Shown here piece after piece: positions 41,395-50,348 of a stretch of 64,000 nucleotides of DNA. How positions within the stretch are numbered: the first letter of the stretch is position 1; the number at the start of each line of letters is the position of its first letter. The notes beneath the pieces are model-generated. The model was not told the origin of the DNA. It saw only the letters and a program-made list of their open reading frames with translations, and made no database searches. Source of the DNA: Chryseobacterium sp. OSA05B (GTDB taxonomy: Bacteria > Bacteroidota > Bacteroidia > Flavobacteriales > Weeksellaceae). The translations under genes and the position numbers were made by a program. The stretch covers positions 62,001-126,000 of the forward strand of contig NZ_JAHXYH010000003.1 of NCBI RefSeq assembly GCF_019970065.1. The letters are read 5' to 3'.

Positions 41395-42153
41395 TTAGAC
41401 AGTATCAAAATTAAAACCATCAAACTTGTCAGCAGTAGCTTTTAATGTATTCCAATCAAAATCGTATTTTTCTGTATCAAGCCAAGTTTCAGGAAGTTTA
41501 ATCTTGAAAATGCTTTTGGGAGTGGATATGAAATTTTGGTCATCAGTGGAAGAAGAGGTTGATGTTTGATGAGAGTCGAAGCAAAATATAAAATATTGCG
41601 AAAATAAAATAGCAAATAACCCCGATAATGCTAATGTTAAATTATCAAGATTTGCTTCATGAAAATTATTATTTCGGTCATGTTTAACATTATTGTAAGC
41701 TTTATACCAACTTAGTGATATAGGTGTAGCAGAATTCCATTCGATAAAAGGTTTTAAAACTTTTGTAGTGGGACTCCAGATGTTCAAATGTAATTCATAA
41801 TCACTTAATTTTGAAGCTTTATTTATTTTGTAATAATCAAGAATATTCCAGCTACCTGCTTTTGTAAATTGATTTGAACTTAAAATAGACTTACAGTTTG
41901 ATTCAAATTCTGTACAAGTTCTCAGAAATAATTCATAGATCCTATGAGAATATGTATTCTTATTGTTGTCATGTGGCTCTATATAATCAAGGATATCTAA
42001 GTAGTCCTTTACAATTATCTCAAAAGCTCGAATTGAACTTATTCTTTCATTTGAATAGTCATTTTCGAGTAAATAAGTATTCGAAACTGTTCTTAAATAA
42101 CTGTCATCAATAAAAGGTCTAATTATTTTCTTAAATGGTTTGTTTAGTGACAT
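41395..42153 (-). CDS. HEPN-like hypothetical protein
   Basis: 252 residues, mostly helical, of no family I can name. A segment SLSWYKAYNNVKHDRNNNFH (residues 147-165) contains R-N-N-N-F-H, which fits the R-x(4-6)-H catalytic motif of HEPN RNases, with NVKHDR just before it as in many HEPN-like orphans. Residues 1-120 are helical with several conserved-looking aromatics; residues ~205-225 are a Ser/Thr-rich linker. HEPN proteins are common in toxin-antitoxin and defence loci, but no antitoxin or nucleotidyltransferase gene adjoins it. Codon use looks more AT-rich than in the neighbours, a possible sign of acquisition. It lies 5 bp after the ClC gene stop. Confidence 0.55.
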   Translation of the reverse strand: MSLNKPFKKIIRPFIDDSYLRTVSNTYLLENDYSNERISSIRAFEIIVKDYLDILDYIEPHDNNKNTYSHRIYELFLRTCTEFESNCKSILSSNQFTKAGSWNILDYYKINKASKLSDYELHLNIWSPTTKVLKPFIEWNSATPISLSWYKAYNNVKHDRNNNFHEANLDNLTLALSGLFAILFSQYFIFCFDSHQTSTSSSTDDQNFISTPKSIFKIKLPETWLDTEKYDFDWNTLKATADKFDGFNFDTV

Positions 42154-42158
42154 AATTT

Positions 42159-43508
42159 TTAGTTTTTTCTTATTTCTGTTAAAAAGTTAATTTTCAATAC
42201 ATCATATAAAGAATTTTTGCTCACGAGAATAGATGCTATAGATGAAACCATTCCCGCCAGCATCAGATGGAAAATAAGAGAATGTCTGTCCGTCATTTCC
42301 AGGACAATGATGGCGGATGTAAACGGAGCTCTTGTGATTCCGGTAAGAAATGCGACCATTCCAGCGAGGATGACTACATTGGTTTCGTTGGGAGTTAAAT
42401 GAATAGCTCCTGAAATCACGGAACCTATACTGGCACCGGCCGTAAGGGCAGGAGCGAAAATTCCCCCTGCACCACCTGATGTAAAAGAAAGGGCAGGACC
42501 CAGCATTCTTAAGATCGGGACATACCATTCTTCATGTTTATCCTTTGTGAAAAGAACACGCTCCATAATCTCCTTTCCGGAGCCCAGAATCTCTCTGTTG
42601 ATGAAATAGGCTATAGAAGCGATAAACAATGCGCAGATCACAAGAAAAATGACATTAGCCTGATCGGTTTTAAGTTTTCTTTTCTTCCAGTCACTCATTT
42701 TGAGCATCATTACAGAAAGCTGACTGGCCAGAATTCCTGCAGTTCCGGCTACAAGAATAATAGGAAACATCACCATTAAAGAAACATCATTGGTTTTTGG
42801 ATATCCTAAATATAAATAAGAACCTGCTAATGTCTGAGCTGTTAGACCTGCAATGATTACGGCCGTAAATAATGCCGTCTTGAAATAGTTGATATGCGTT
42901 TTTGAAAGTTCTTCTACGGCAAATACAATTCCTCCCAAAGGTGTATTGAATGCTGCAGCAAGTCCTGCCGCTGCACCAGTCATAATCATGTTTTTCTTAG
43001 AAATTTTTGGCCACCAGTGCGGAAGATATTCATTGACCTTTCTGAATACGGAACCTGCAATTTGGATTGTGGGTCCTTCACGTCCTACAGCGCCGCCTCC
43101 AATAACAAGAACAACAGATGAAATGATTTTAAAAACAATGATTTTAAGACTTAAAAGACTCCTGATCTTGGTATGCTCCTTAGGATTGGCAAGCTCTACC
43201 GCAGCCATAACCTGTGGAATACCACTTCCTTTGGCATTCGGGGCAAATTCTTTGACCAGCCACCAGGAAAGCACAAAGCCGATAGGGGCAATAATGAAGA
43301 TCATCCACGCATGCCAGTTCATAATGAAATTCAACAGATGTTCTCCCCATGCGAATATCTTAGCGTACATCACCGCAAAAAAGCCTGTGATCACAGAACC
43401 AATCCAGAAAGGAATGGCCTGAAGCAGATTATTCTTCAGTTGTTCGTTTCTTATGTTATCGAAAGACTTTTTAAGGCCTTTTCGTAAGAGGGAGAAAATT
43501 TTCAGCAT
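42159..43508 (-). CDS. ClC-family chloride channel/antiporter
   Basis: 449 residues from the ATG at 43508; the frame continues to 43640, but the extension is a Phe/Leu-rich tail with no family match. The three anion-selectivity motifs are present: GSGIPQV, GREGPTIQIAGS and GGIFAPALTAGA. About 10-12 membrane helices are expected. A GREGP glutamate (gating Glu) indicates a Cl-/H+ antiporter or a gated channel. There are no C-terminal CBS domains, unlike many bacterial homologues. The HEPN-like gene follows after 5 bp. Confidence 0.93.
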   Translation of the reverse strand: MLKIFSLLRKGLKKSFDNIRNEQLKNNLLQAIPFWIGSVITGFFAVMYAKIFAWGEHLLNFIMNWHAWMIFIIAPIGFVLSWWLVKEFAPNAKGSGIPQVMAAVELANPKEHTKIRSLLSLKIIVFKIISSVVLVIGGGAVGREGPTIQIAGSVFRKVNEYLPHWWPKISKKNMIMTGAAAGLAAAFNTPLGGIVFAVEELSKTHINYFKTALFTAVIIAGLTAQTLAGSYLYLGYPKTNDVSLMVMFPIILVAGTAGILASQLSVMMLKMSDWKKRKLKTDQANVIFLVICALFIASIAYFINREILGSGKEIMERVLFTKDKHEEWYVPILRMLGPALSFTSGGAGGIFAPALTAGASIGSVISGAIHLTPNETNVVILAGMVAFLTGITRAPFTSAIIVLEMTDRHSLIFHLMLAGMVSSIASILVSKNSLYDVLKINFLTEIRKN

Positions 43509-43826
43509 TTGTGGACTTGAACATTTTATTGAACTGAAAAATAGGAAAATTAGATGGTATTTGAAAATATCTGCTGTAAAAAATAAGCTGCTTAATGATG
43601 GTTGATTGAAAAAGAGAATGAAAAGAGGGATATACTCCATGATAGTTAAGCATACATTTTATCCATACGCTTAATCAACTGCCATATGACCATCTTTACT
43701 TTGCGTAAAACAAAATATTCTGGAAAAATCCCCAAGTCTTTATACTGAACATCGAAAGGTCACAAGCCTAATAATTAAAACAAAAAAAGCTTCCCGGAGG
43801 AAGCTTTTACTTTGTATGTGTGAGTA
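43509..43826. other. Intergenic region, no gene
   Basis: It contains the terminator at 43782-43808 and, on the minus strand, TATTTTTC near 43540, a weak minus-7 candidate for the ClC gene. Nothing else is recognised. Confidence 0.5.
43782..43808 (-). terminator. Terminator of the small membrane protein pair
   Basis: AAAAGCTTCC / GGAAGCTTTT around CGGA, running into T7 on the minus strand, 19 bp after the 43827 stop. Confidence 0.92.
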
Positions 43827-44180
43827 TCAGGCGAATCCGAAAAGGAAAATACCCCCGATGCCATAAATTAATAATAGAATAAGAATAAAAATAAGATTAA
43901 TATTCCTGAGAATAAACTTCTTTTTATTCTGCAGAATCACTGCTTCAATAATGATATAAAGAAGCCAAACTCCGTGAAAGATCGCCATAAATATAAGCAA
44001 TGCCAATCCTTCCCAGCCTTGTGATTCATTCACTGCAATACCAAAACCAAGTGTTCCGATGATCATCACAGCAAGACGAATTAAAATGTGATTTGTAACA
44101 TTTTGATCAGTGGGTTGACTGACCTTTTTCTCTTTGTCTTCCTGCTTGATTTCAAACAGCTCTTTCAGTTCCTGATTCAT
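43827..44180 (-). CDS. Small membrane protein, function unknown
   Basis: 117 residues. The first 35 are charged and cytoplasmic (ELFEIKQEDKEKKVSQPTDQ). Three hydrophobic segments follow: ILIRLAVMIIGTLGFGIAV, LALLIFMAIFHGVWLLYIII and NLIFILILLLIYGIGGIFLF. I recognise no domain. Its ATG overlaps the stop of the upstream 63-residue gene by 4 nt (ATGA), so the two are coupled and probably act together. Confidence 0.7.
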   Translation of the reverse strand: MNQELKELFEIKQEDKEKKVSQPTDQNVTNHILIRLAVMIIGTLGFGIAVNESQGWEGLALLIFMAIFHGVWLLYIIIEAVILQNKKKFILRNINLIFILILLLIYGIGGIFLFGFA

Positions 44181-44368
44181 TCCTTTTGCTTATTGTAAAG
44201 TTTCACAAAGAATTGCAATACCCCGACAAAAGCAATCAGGTTTAAGATTCCGAATAATCTAAATAAGCCCATGGAGTAGAACTCAAAAAAACTGGATATA
44301 ATTTGAACAAGATCAATAAGGATAATGACTCCTACTGAAATCATGGCAATTAATGTTGCGTTTTTCAT
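44177..44368 (-). CDS. Small membrane protein, function unknown
   Basis: 63 residues with two hydrophobic stretches (LIAMISVGVIILIDLVQII and LFGILNLIAFVGVLQFFV) and a short basic C-terminus. It is coupled to the following gene by the ATGA overlap. There is no recognisable family. It lies 30 bp downstream of the E2 gene on the same strand, so co-transcription with it is possible. Confidence 0.65.
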   Translation of the reverse strand: MKNATLIAMISVGVIILIDLVQIISSFFEFYSMGLFRLFGILNLIAFVGVLQFFVKLYNKQKE

Positions 44369-44398
44369 GCTCTTATTTAGATTATGGATTATTTTGTT

Positions 44399-45712
44399 TT
44401 ATATTTCTGTGTTCAGATCCCAGTTCTGAAGATAGTCATGAACATGCTTAAGCATCATTCCACCTAAAGATCCGTCTACTACTCTGTGGTCATAAGAGTG
44501 CGACATGAACATCAACTGACGGATCGCAATCACGTCACCATCTTTCGTTTCAAGAACTGCAGGCTTCTTCACGATAGCACCGATCGCTAAAATAGCTACC
44601 TGAGGCTGAGGAATGATAGGTGTACCCATCAGGTTTCCAAAACTTCCTACATTAGAAATTGTGTAAGTGGCACCCTGTGTATCTTCCGGTCTTAATTTCT
44701 TGTTTCTTGCTCTGTACGCTAAGTCATTGATCGCTTTAGCCAAACCTGAAAGGGATAGCTGGTCGGCATTTTTAATAACAGGAACGATAAGGTTTCCGTC
44801 TGGTAAAGCAGTTGCCATACCGATGTTGATATTTTTCTTCTTAATGATGTTTTCACCACTGATAGAAACGTTGATCATCGGGAAATCCTGAATAGCTTTC
44901 ACGATAGCTTTCACGAAAATCGGCATGAACGTCAGTTTTTCACCTTCACGTTTTTCGAAAATATCTTTATGCTTGTTTCTCCATTTTACAACGTTGGTAA
45001 CGTCTGTTTCAATGAAAGAAGTCACGTGTGGAGCAATGTGTTTTGCTTTTACCATGTTCTCAGCAATGATCTTTCTCATTCTGTCCATAGGAATGATCTC
45101 ATCGCCTGCTGCTGTAGAAACTGTAGAGACAGGTGTTGAAACCGGAGCTTTTACTGCCGGAGCTGCTGCCTGTTCTACTGAAGCTGTCTGCTGAACCGGT
45201 TGGTTTCCTCTGCTGGAAACGTATGCTAATATGTCTTCTTTTGTAATTCTTCCTTCTAAACCACTTCCTTTGATGGACTTCAGTTCAGTTTCAGAGATGT
45301 TTTCCTGTTGTGCGATAGATTTTACCAGCGGCGACAGGTAAAGGTCTCCCGAGAATTCTACATTGGCTGTAGCCTGTAACGGCTCTTCAATGGTTTTTAA
45401 CGTTTCAGTATCCGGAGCAACTGCAGTAGCTTCTGTTTTCACTTCTTCTGATACTGTATTTCCTCCTTCTCCTTCAATTTCTAAAATGGCAATGGCCTCA
45501 CCAACTTTAGCAACCTCGTCCTTCTGTTTCAGGATTTTTACAATTTTCCCCGAAACTGGTGTCGGAACGTCTGAATCTACCTTATCTGTTGCAATTTCAA
45601 CTACGGAATCATCCTCTTTTACATTATCACCTTCATTAAATAACCAAGTGATAATCGTCGCTTCCATAACACCTTCTCCCATGGAAGGAAGCAATAATTT
45701 GTATTCTGCCAT
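44399..45712 (-). CDS. 2-oxoacid dehydrogenase E2 acyltransferase (branched-chain type)
   Basis: 437 residues. Lipoyl domain with the target lysine in EIATDKVDSDVPTPVSG, a Glu/Thr-rich linker, a peripheral subunit-binding domain (LSPLVKSIAQQENISETELK), and the catalytic core ending MSHSYDHRVVDGSLGGMMLK. The DSDVP around the lipoyl lysine and the core wording differ from the sucB in this window and fit the branched-chain or pyruvate/acetoin class. E1 and E3 genes are not adjacent. It probably acts in branched-chain keto acid oxidation, inferred from similarity pattern only. Confidence 0.88.
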   Translation of the reverse strand: MAEYKLLLPSMGEGVMEATIITWLFNEGDNVKEDDSVVEIATDKVDSDVPTPVSGKIVKILKQKDEVAKVGEAIAILEIEGEGGNTVSEEVKTEATAVAPDTETLKTIEEPLQATANVEFSGDLYLSPLVKSIAQQENISETELKSIKGSGLEGRITKEDILAYVSSRGNQPVQQTASVEQAAAPAVKAPVSTPVSTVSTAAGDEIIPMDRMRKIIAENMVKAKHIAPHVTSFIETDVTNVVKWRNKHKDIFEKREGEKLTFMPIFVKAIVKAIQDFPMINVSISGENIIKKKNINIGMATALPDGNLIVPVIKNADQLSLSGLAKAINDLAYRARNKKLRPEDTQGATYTISNVGSFGNLMGTPIIPQPQVAILAIGAIVKKPAVLETKDGDVIAIRQLMFMSHSYDHRVVDGSLGGMMLKHVHDYLQNWDLNTEI

Positions 45713-45775
45713 TTTTAATTTTTAGATTTTGACAAATATATAAAAAAAATCGGTTTTTTTATGAAATATATAATC

Positions 45776-46603
45776 TTAGACAAATTCAACATAAATATTC
45801 TCGCCTACATTGAGTCCAAACAGGCTTTTAGCGCCGTTTTTCTTGCTTCCTTTATAGATCGTAAGCTCCAATAGCTGACTGTCATTGAAGATCGCTGCTG
45901 ACTGTCCATGGAATTCTGTTTCCCTTTCCCAGTCCGAAACGACTTCCGTATGGCTTGAAAACACTCTTGAAAGTGTTAAATTCCTGAATTTTATAGTAAA
46001 ACCTTCGTTGCCTTTTCCGGTGCTTTCAAAAAAGTCTTTACTGATATTTGAGATTATATTTCCGAAATTATCAATATAGGTAACTTCTCCAATGATCATC
46101 TTTTCAGATTCATTGAAAACCGGTTTCGGGAAAAGAAGTTCTTTGGCAGAATCTATTTTCCGTCCGATGACTTCAGGAAGTCCGCCATTCGCCAGATGTA
46201 CTGCCACAGGGACAAAAACGTCTGTTGAAGTGAAATTCACGATGTCGTCAAATCGGGTATTCAAAGTGATTTCATAGATCGCTTCCGGTTTAATGTCGAA
46301 AAATATCAGACCTAAAAGTCCGTTATCTGCCGCCAGAAAATACGAGCCATCTGCTTTATAGAGTATATTTTTTCTTGATTTATGATAAAAACTGTCTACA
46401 GACAGGATATGAATGGTGCCTTTAGGAAAATATTTATATGCATTCCGTACGATATACGAGGTCTGTATAAGGTTGAATGCCTGGATATCGTGAGATATAT
46501 CAATAATATTCACCTTAGGGTTTAGAGACAGAACCTTGCCTTTCACAGCGGCGACTCTGTAATCTAAATTTCCGAAATCCGAAGTAAGGGTAATAATTGA
46601 CAT
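45776..46603 (-). CDS. SAM hydroxide adenosyltransferase (DUF62)
   Basis: 275 residues. It starts with SIITLTSDFGNLDYRVAAVK, the conserved S-D-F-G block that binds SAM. Also visible are IIDISHDIQAFNLIQTSYI, VDSFYHKSRKNILYKADG, ADNGLLGLIF, and YIDNFGNIISNI in the C-terminal barrel. The family, related to fluorinase and chlorinase, converts SAM and water to adenosine and methionine. It lacks the insertion loop of fluorinases as far as I can see. It is divergent from phoH. Confidence 0.9.
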   Translation of the reverse strand: MSIITLTSDFGNLDYRVAAVKGKVLSLNPKVNIIDISHDIQAFNLIQTSYIVRNAYKYFPKGTIHILSVDSFYHKSRKNILYKADGSYFLAADNGLLGLIFFDIKPEAIYEITLNTRFDDIVNFTSTDVFVPVAVHLANGGLPEVIGRKIDSAKELLFPKPVFNESEKMIIGEVTYIDNFGNIISNISKDFFESTGKGNEGFTIKFRNLTLSRVFSSHTEVVSDWERETEFHGQSAAIFNDSQLLELTIYKGSKKNGAKSLFGLNVGENIYVEFV

Positions 46604-46740
46604 GAATTGGTAGTAGAATAAATAGTGTTTCCTGCAAAGTTATTTAAAATAAAAAGAAAGCCCGAAAGATTGTAGAAAAGAATTGACAGAAATTTGAAAA
46701 AAAGCTTTAATTTTAAAATCTAATAAAAATAAAATACTGC

Positions 46741-47697
46741 ATGTTTGAATTAACATATGATTTGGAAGATGTCGATGTAAAGACCTTCTATGGCGTTAAT
46801 AATCAATATTTCAATTTGTTAAAATCAAGCTTTCCGACGCTTAAGATCACTGGAAGAGATCATTTCATCTTCGCGATGGGGAATCAGGAGGCTTTAGACA
46901 TACTTAAACTAAAACTGGATGATCTCATAAAATTTATTTCCAAAAACAATTCTATTGCTCTGAAAGACGTTGAAAATGTCCTGAATATCAAAGATGAAAA
47001 TGAAAAACATTTGGTTTTCGATCAGGATATCATTGTGAAGGGAGTCAACGGTAAGATCATTAAAGCTAAAACCACAAACCTTAAAAGGTTGGTAAAAGAG
47101 ACCGAGAAAAAGGATATGGTTTTTGCCATTGGTCCTGCAGGAACGGGAAAAACGTATACCAGTGTGGCATTGGCGGCGAGAGCTTTGAGAGATAAGGAAG
47201 TGAAAAGAATTGTGCTGACAAGACCTGCCGTGGAAGCAGGGGAGAGCCTTGGGTTCCTTCCGGGAGACCTTAAAGAGAAACTGGATCCGTATTTACAGCC
47301 TTTATATGACGCGCTGAGAGATATGATTCCTCACGAAAAGCTGGAAGGTTTTATGGAGAAAAAAGTGATTGAAGTGGCTCCGCTGGCTTTTATGAGGGGA
47401 CGTACACTTGATGATGCGTTTGTGATTCTTGATGAAGCGCAGAATACAACGCATGCTCAGATGAAAATGTTCCTGACCAGGATGGGGATGAATGCCAAGT
47501 TCATTATCACGGGAGATCCTACCCAGATCGACTTACCGCCGAAACAACAATCGGGGCTGAAGGAAGCCATGAGAATTCTGAAAGACGTTAAAGAAATCGG
47601 TTTTGTACACCTTACGGAAGAGGATGTTGTAAGGCATCCGGTAGTAAAAAAGATCATTTTAGCGTACAACGAGGAAGATAAAAGACTTAAGGATTAA
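46741..47697 (+). CDS. PhoH family ATPase
   Basis: 318 residues. An N-terminal KH-like region (about 1-110) precedes the P-loop ATPase: FAIGPAGTGKTYTSVALAAR (Walker A), RPAVEAGESLGFLPGDL, FVILDEAQNTTHAQMKMFL (Walker B), and IITGDPTQIDLP (sensor). This is the PhoH/YbeZ form, which usually acts with the RNase YbeY in rRNA processing; ybeY is not in this window. It is a single gene. Confidence 0.93.
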   Translation: MFELTYDLEDVDVKTFYGVNNQYFNLLKSSFPTLKITGRDHFIFAMGNQEALDILKLKLDDLIKFISKNNSIALKDVENVLNIKDENEKHLVFDQDIIVKGVNGKIIKAKTTNLKRLVKETEKKDMVFAIGPAGTGKTYTSVALAARALRDKEVKRIVLTRPAVEAGESLGFLPGDLKEKLDPYLQPLYDALRDMIPHEKLEGFMEKKVIEVAPLAFMRGRTLDDAFVILDEAQNTTHAQMKMFLTRMGMNAKFIITGDPTQIDLPPKQQSGLKEAMRILKDVKEIGFVHLTEEDVVRHPVVKKIILAYNEEDKRLKD

Positions 47698-47844
47698 GCT
47701 TGGAACGGTTTCAACTCTGCTTTTTGAGATAAGATTTTGTTGAATTTTATACCTGGTATTATTTGTTTATAAGAATATTTTTAGCCACTATTTGGTGTTT
47801 TGAAAAAAAGACTTAGTTTTACAGCCGAATACTAAAAATAACTC

Positions 47845-48510
47845 ATGAAAAAAATTTTACTTATTGCAGCAGCGGCTGTAGTTAGCGCTAATCTAAGTGC
47901 TCAGGAAACCAGATTTGGGGCTAAGGCTGGTTATTCACTTTCTACTTTGAAATTTAAAGACGGAGGCGAGTCTGAAAGTACAGATCCTTCACATACTTTC
48001 TATGCAGGTGCTTTGGTAGAGCATAAACTAAGTGATAAGTTTGCTCTTCAGGGTGAAGTTTTATACTCTCAATTGGGAGGTAAGATCAGTGAAAGAGTAG
48101 AGGATGAAGATGATGCAGGTACATTCTTTAATGTGAAGAATAAAACAACTTTTGGAACGATATTGATTCCGGTTTCTGCTAAATATTTCATTACGGAAGG
48201 TTTATCAGTTTCTGCTGGGGCAAGCTTCGGACTAATTATTTCTGCAAAAACAAAAACGGTAGCAGATCTTGGATTAGGAATGATTCCTGGATTTGAAATC
48301 TCTGCAGATGATGAAAGAGACATTAAAGACCAAACCAATACTTTAAATATTGCTCCTTTCCTAGGTGCTGAATATGCATTGGAAAATGGATTGTTCTTCG
48401 ACGCGAGATACAATATGGGAGTTTCTAATTTAGCTAAAGACTCAGGAGATGGAAAACTTACGAACAGTTTTTTACAGGTTGGAGTAGGTTTCAAATTCGG
48501 AGGAAACTAA
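47845..48510 (+). CDS. Outer-membrane beta-barrel protein (porin family)
   Basis: 221 residues. Signal peptide KILLIAAAAVVSANLSAQ. The mature part alternates short beta strands and turns as in small 8-10-stranded barrels: TRFGAKAGYSLSTLKF, FYAGALVEHKLSDKFALQGE, and the final NSFLQVGVGFKFGGN ending in an aromatic-rich strand. It is clearly a paralogue of the gene at 50349 (shared GALVEHK and KFALQGEV blocks). Function unknown; such OmpW/PorT-like barrels often serve in adhesion or small-molecule passage. A terminator follows. Confidence 0.85.
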   Translation: MKKILLIAAAAVVSANLSAQETRFGAKAGYSLSTLKFKDGGESESTDPSHTFYAGALVEHKLSDKFALQGEVLYSQLGGKISERVEDEDDAGTFFNVKNKTTFGTILIPVSAKYFITEGLSVSAGASFGLIISAKTKTVADLGLGMIPGFEISADDERDIKDQTNTLNIAPFLGAEYALENGLFFDARYNMGVSNLAKDSGDGKLTNSFLQVGVGFKFGGN

Positions 48511-48536
48511 TTCTACAGAATATTATAAAGATATAG

Positions 48537-48566
48537 AGCGGGACAAAATATTGTCCCGCTTTTTTA
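48537..48566 (+). terminator. Rho-independent terminator
   Basis: AGCGGGACAA / TTGTCCCGCT with a 4-nt loop and T6 after it, 27 bp after the barrel gene at 47845. Confidence 0.93.
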
Positions 48567-48619
48567 TTATTGCGACGAATGAGTTTTGTTAATTTTATGT
48601 TAATAAAGAAAATAATTAC

Positions 48620-48627
48620 TAATTTTG
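48620..48627 (+). promoter_or_regulatory. Possible minus-7 element of the second barrel gene
   Basis: TAATTTTG fits TAnnTTTG, 25 nt before the ATG at 48653. No TTG at the proper distance. Confidence 0.4.
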
Positions 48628-48652
48628 TGGTATCAATCAAACTATTTAAAAA

Positions 48653-49150
48653 ATGAAAAAACTATTTTTACTAGGTGCTTTTGCGCTATTAGGTGGTGCT
48701 GCACACGCGCAGGAAGGGTTTAAGCTAGGAGGTCACATCGGTATTCCGGTAGGAGATGCGGGTGATGTGTCATCATTTACATTAGGAGTGGATGCGGCTT
48801 ATATGTGGAACATCACAAAAGGTCTTGACCTTGGAGTTACCACAGGATATTCTCATTTCTTCGGAAAAGATAATTTTGATGATTTCGGATTTATTCCTGT
48901 AGCAGTTTCCGGAAAATACAAATTCTCAGGAGCTCCTATCTTTGTAGGTTTAGATCTTGGATACGGAATTTCTGTAAAAGATGGAGTAGACGGTGGTTTC
49001 TATGCGCAGCCTAAATTTGGCTACCAGATGAAGAAAGGTGAGCTTTACTTAGGATACCAGACAATCAGCAACAGACGTGACTATGGTTGGTACACCTCAA
49101 GCTGGAACGTAGGTGCCATTAATATCGGGTACAACTTCTTCCTTAAATAA
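48653..49150 (+). CDS. Small outer-membrane beta-barrel protein
   Basis: 165 residues. Signal peptide LFLLGAFALLGGAAHAQ. Glycine- and aromatic-rich strands follow (FKLGGHIGIPVGDAGDVSSF, GLDLGYGISVKDGVDGGFY), ending in VGAINIGYNFFLK, a C-terminal strand suited to BAM recognition. It is smaller than the other three barrels and shares no long block with them. Role unknown. It has its own terminator, so it is probably transcribed alone. Confidence 0.8.
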   Translation: MKKLFLLGAFALLGGAAHAQEGFKLGGHIGIPVGDAGDVSSFTLGVDAAYMWNITKGLDLGVTTGYSHFFGKDNFDDFGFIPVAVSGKYKFSGAPIFVGLDLGYGISVKDGVDGGFYAQPKFGYQMKKGELYLGYQTISNRRDYGWYTSSWNVGAINIGYNFFLK

Positions 49151-49607
49151 AGAATATTAAGAATAATACATCAAACTCCGGCTTTTTGGCTGGAGTTTTT
49201 TTATTTGAATATGAATGAATATCTGCTATGATTAGGTATTTCAGATCAATTCATTCGTATGACCGCTAAGAATAGCGAATCTATCTCATTTGATAAATAT
49301 TTGTTTAATTTTAAGACTAATCTCTTAAATATTAACGTTTTAGACTGTTTTTACTGATGATAACTGGAAATAATTGACGATTTGAAAGAAAATGGAAAAT
49401 TTAAAAAATTAAGTATATTTCGCTTCTGGTGATAAATTGTAGATTTTTTATTCTAAATATTGTGAAAAAAACAACGTCCTATAATTAGTACGTTTTATTT
49501 TCGGAAAACACCAATGTTCATCAATGATATTAATCACGTTAACAAATTTTAATATTAGCCGAACCCACTGTAAATTTGCCATCAGAAAGTATTAAAATTA
49601 TTATAAA
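49151..49607. other. Long intergenic region before the third barrel gene
   Basis: 457 bp. It holds the terminator of the upstream gene (49173-49205) and TAAATTTG at 49571-49578, a likely minus-7 element 30 nt before the next ATG. The rest is very AT-rich with no frame longer than a few codons that looks coding. Confidence 0.5.
49173..49205 (+). terminator. Rho-independent terminator
   Basis: AAACTCCGGC / GCTGGAGTTT (one G-T pair) around TTTTTG, then a T run, 22 bp after the stop at 49150. Confidence 0.85.
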
Positions 49608-50258
49608 ATGAAAAAATTAGTATTAGCTGGTGCAATTGCACTTTTCGGTTTATCTAATGCACAGATTGCAAAAGGAACAACTTATGTTTCAGGACAGATT
49701 GGTTATTCTCAAAAAGAAAACAATAATGACGATTCTAAAGTTGAAAGCTTCAAAGTTCTTCCAACTGTAGGATACTTCGTAGGAACTAATTTAGCAGTAG
49801 GTTTAGGTGTTGGTTATAAAAATGACAAAAATACTGAAACTACAAAAAACGCTGTTATTGTTTCTGAAGATACAGATACAGAATCTGCATTTGTTGTAGC
49901 TCCTTTCGTAAGAAAATACTGGACTATTGCTGACAAACTATATATCTTCGGTCAATTAGAAGTTCCAATGGAATTTGGTCAGGTTAAAGAAGAAGGTACT
50001 GCAACTACAACTGTTGGTGGTGCTACTACTACTGCATCTACTTCTACTAAATCTAACTACACTTCAATCGGAGTTAACATTAAGCCAGGTTTAGATTATT
50101 TCTTGAACAAAAACTGGAGCATTGAAGCTACTTTCGGTGAATTTGGATACAACACTTCTAAATTTGATGTTGATGGTGCTAAAAGCGTAAACAACTACAA
50201 GTTCGGATTGAATTTATCAGCTGTAACTTTCGGAGTTAAATATGTATTTGCTAAGTAA
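49608..50258 (+). CDS. Outer-membrane beta-barrel protein
   Basis: 216 residues. Signal peptide KLVLAGAIALFGLSNAQ. Strands include GTTYVSGQIGYSQKENNN, VLPTVGYFVGTNLAVGLGVG and FVVAPFVRKYWTIADKLYIF; the C-terminus ends AVTFGVKYVFAK, aromatic as expected for a barrel. A Thr/Ala-rich loop (TATTTVGGATTTASTSTK) in the middle is probably surface-exposed. It belongs to the OMP_b-brl type of Bacteroidota. Codon use (many AACT, ACTACT) suggests high expression. Confidence 0.83.
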   Translation: MKKLVLAGAIALFGLSNAQIAKGTTYVSGQIGYSQKENNNDDSKVESFKVLPTVGYFVGTNLAVGLGVGYKNDKNTETTKNAVIVSEDTDTESAFVVAPFVRKYWTIADKLYIFGQLEVPMEFGQVKEEGTATTTVGGATTTASTSTKSNYTSIGVNIKPGLDYFLNKNWSIEATFGEFGYNTSKFDVDGAKSVNNYKFGLNLSAVTFGVKYVFAK

Positions 50259-50282
50259 TTAACAAAGCATTTGTAAAAATAG

Positions 50283-50314
50283 AAAGCCCTAAGATTTATT
50301 TTAGGGCTTTTTTT
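50283..50314 (+). terminator. Rho-independent terminator
   Basis: AAAGCCCTAA / TTAGGGCTTT followed by T5, 25 bp after the barrel gene stop. Confidence 0.93.
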
Positions 50315-50348
50315 ATCACTAAGAATAAAATTTTATACCATAATAATC

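Noticed and set aside
42202..43422. Several frames overlapping the ClC gene on both strands
   Set aside because: The ClC motifs fix the real frame; the others have Cys/Arg/Tyr-rich composition unlike real proteins here.
43509..43640. N-terminal extension of the ClC protein
   Set aside because: Phe/Leu-rich tail without similarity; a good start lies at 43508.
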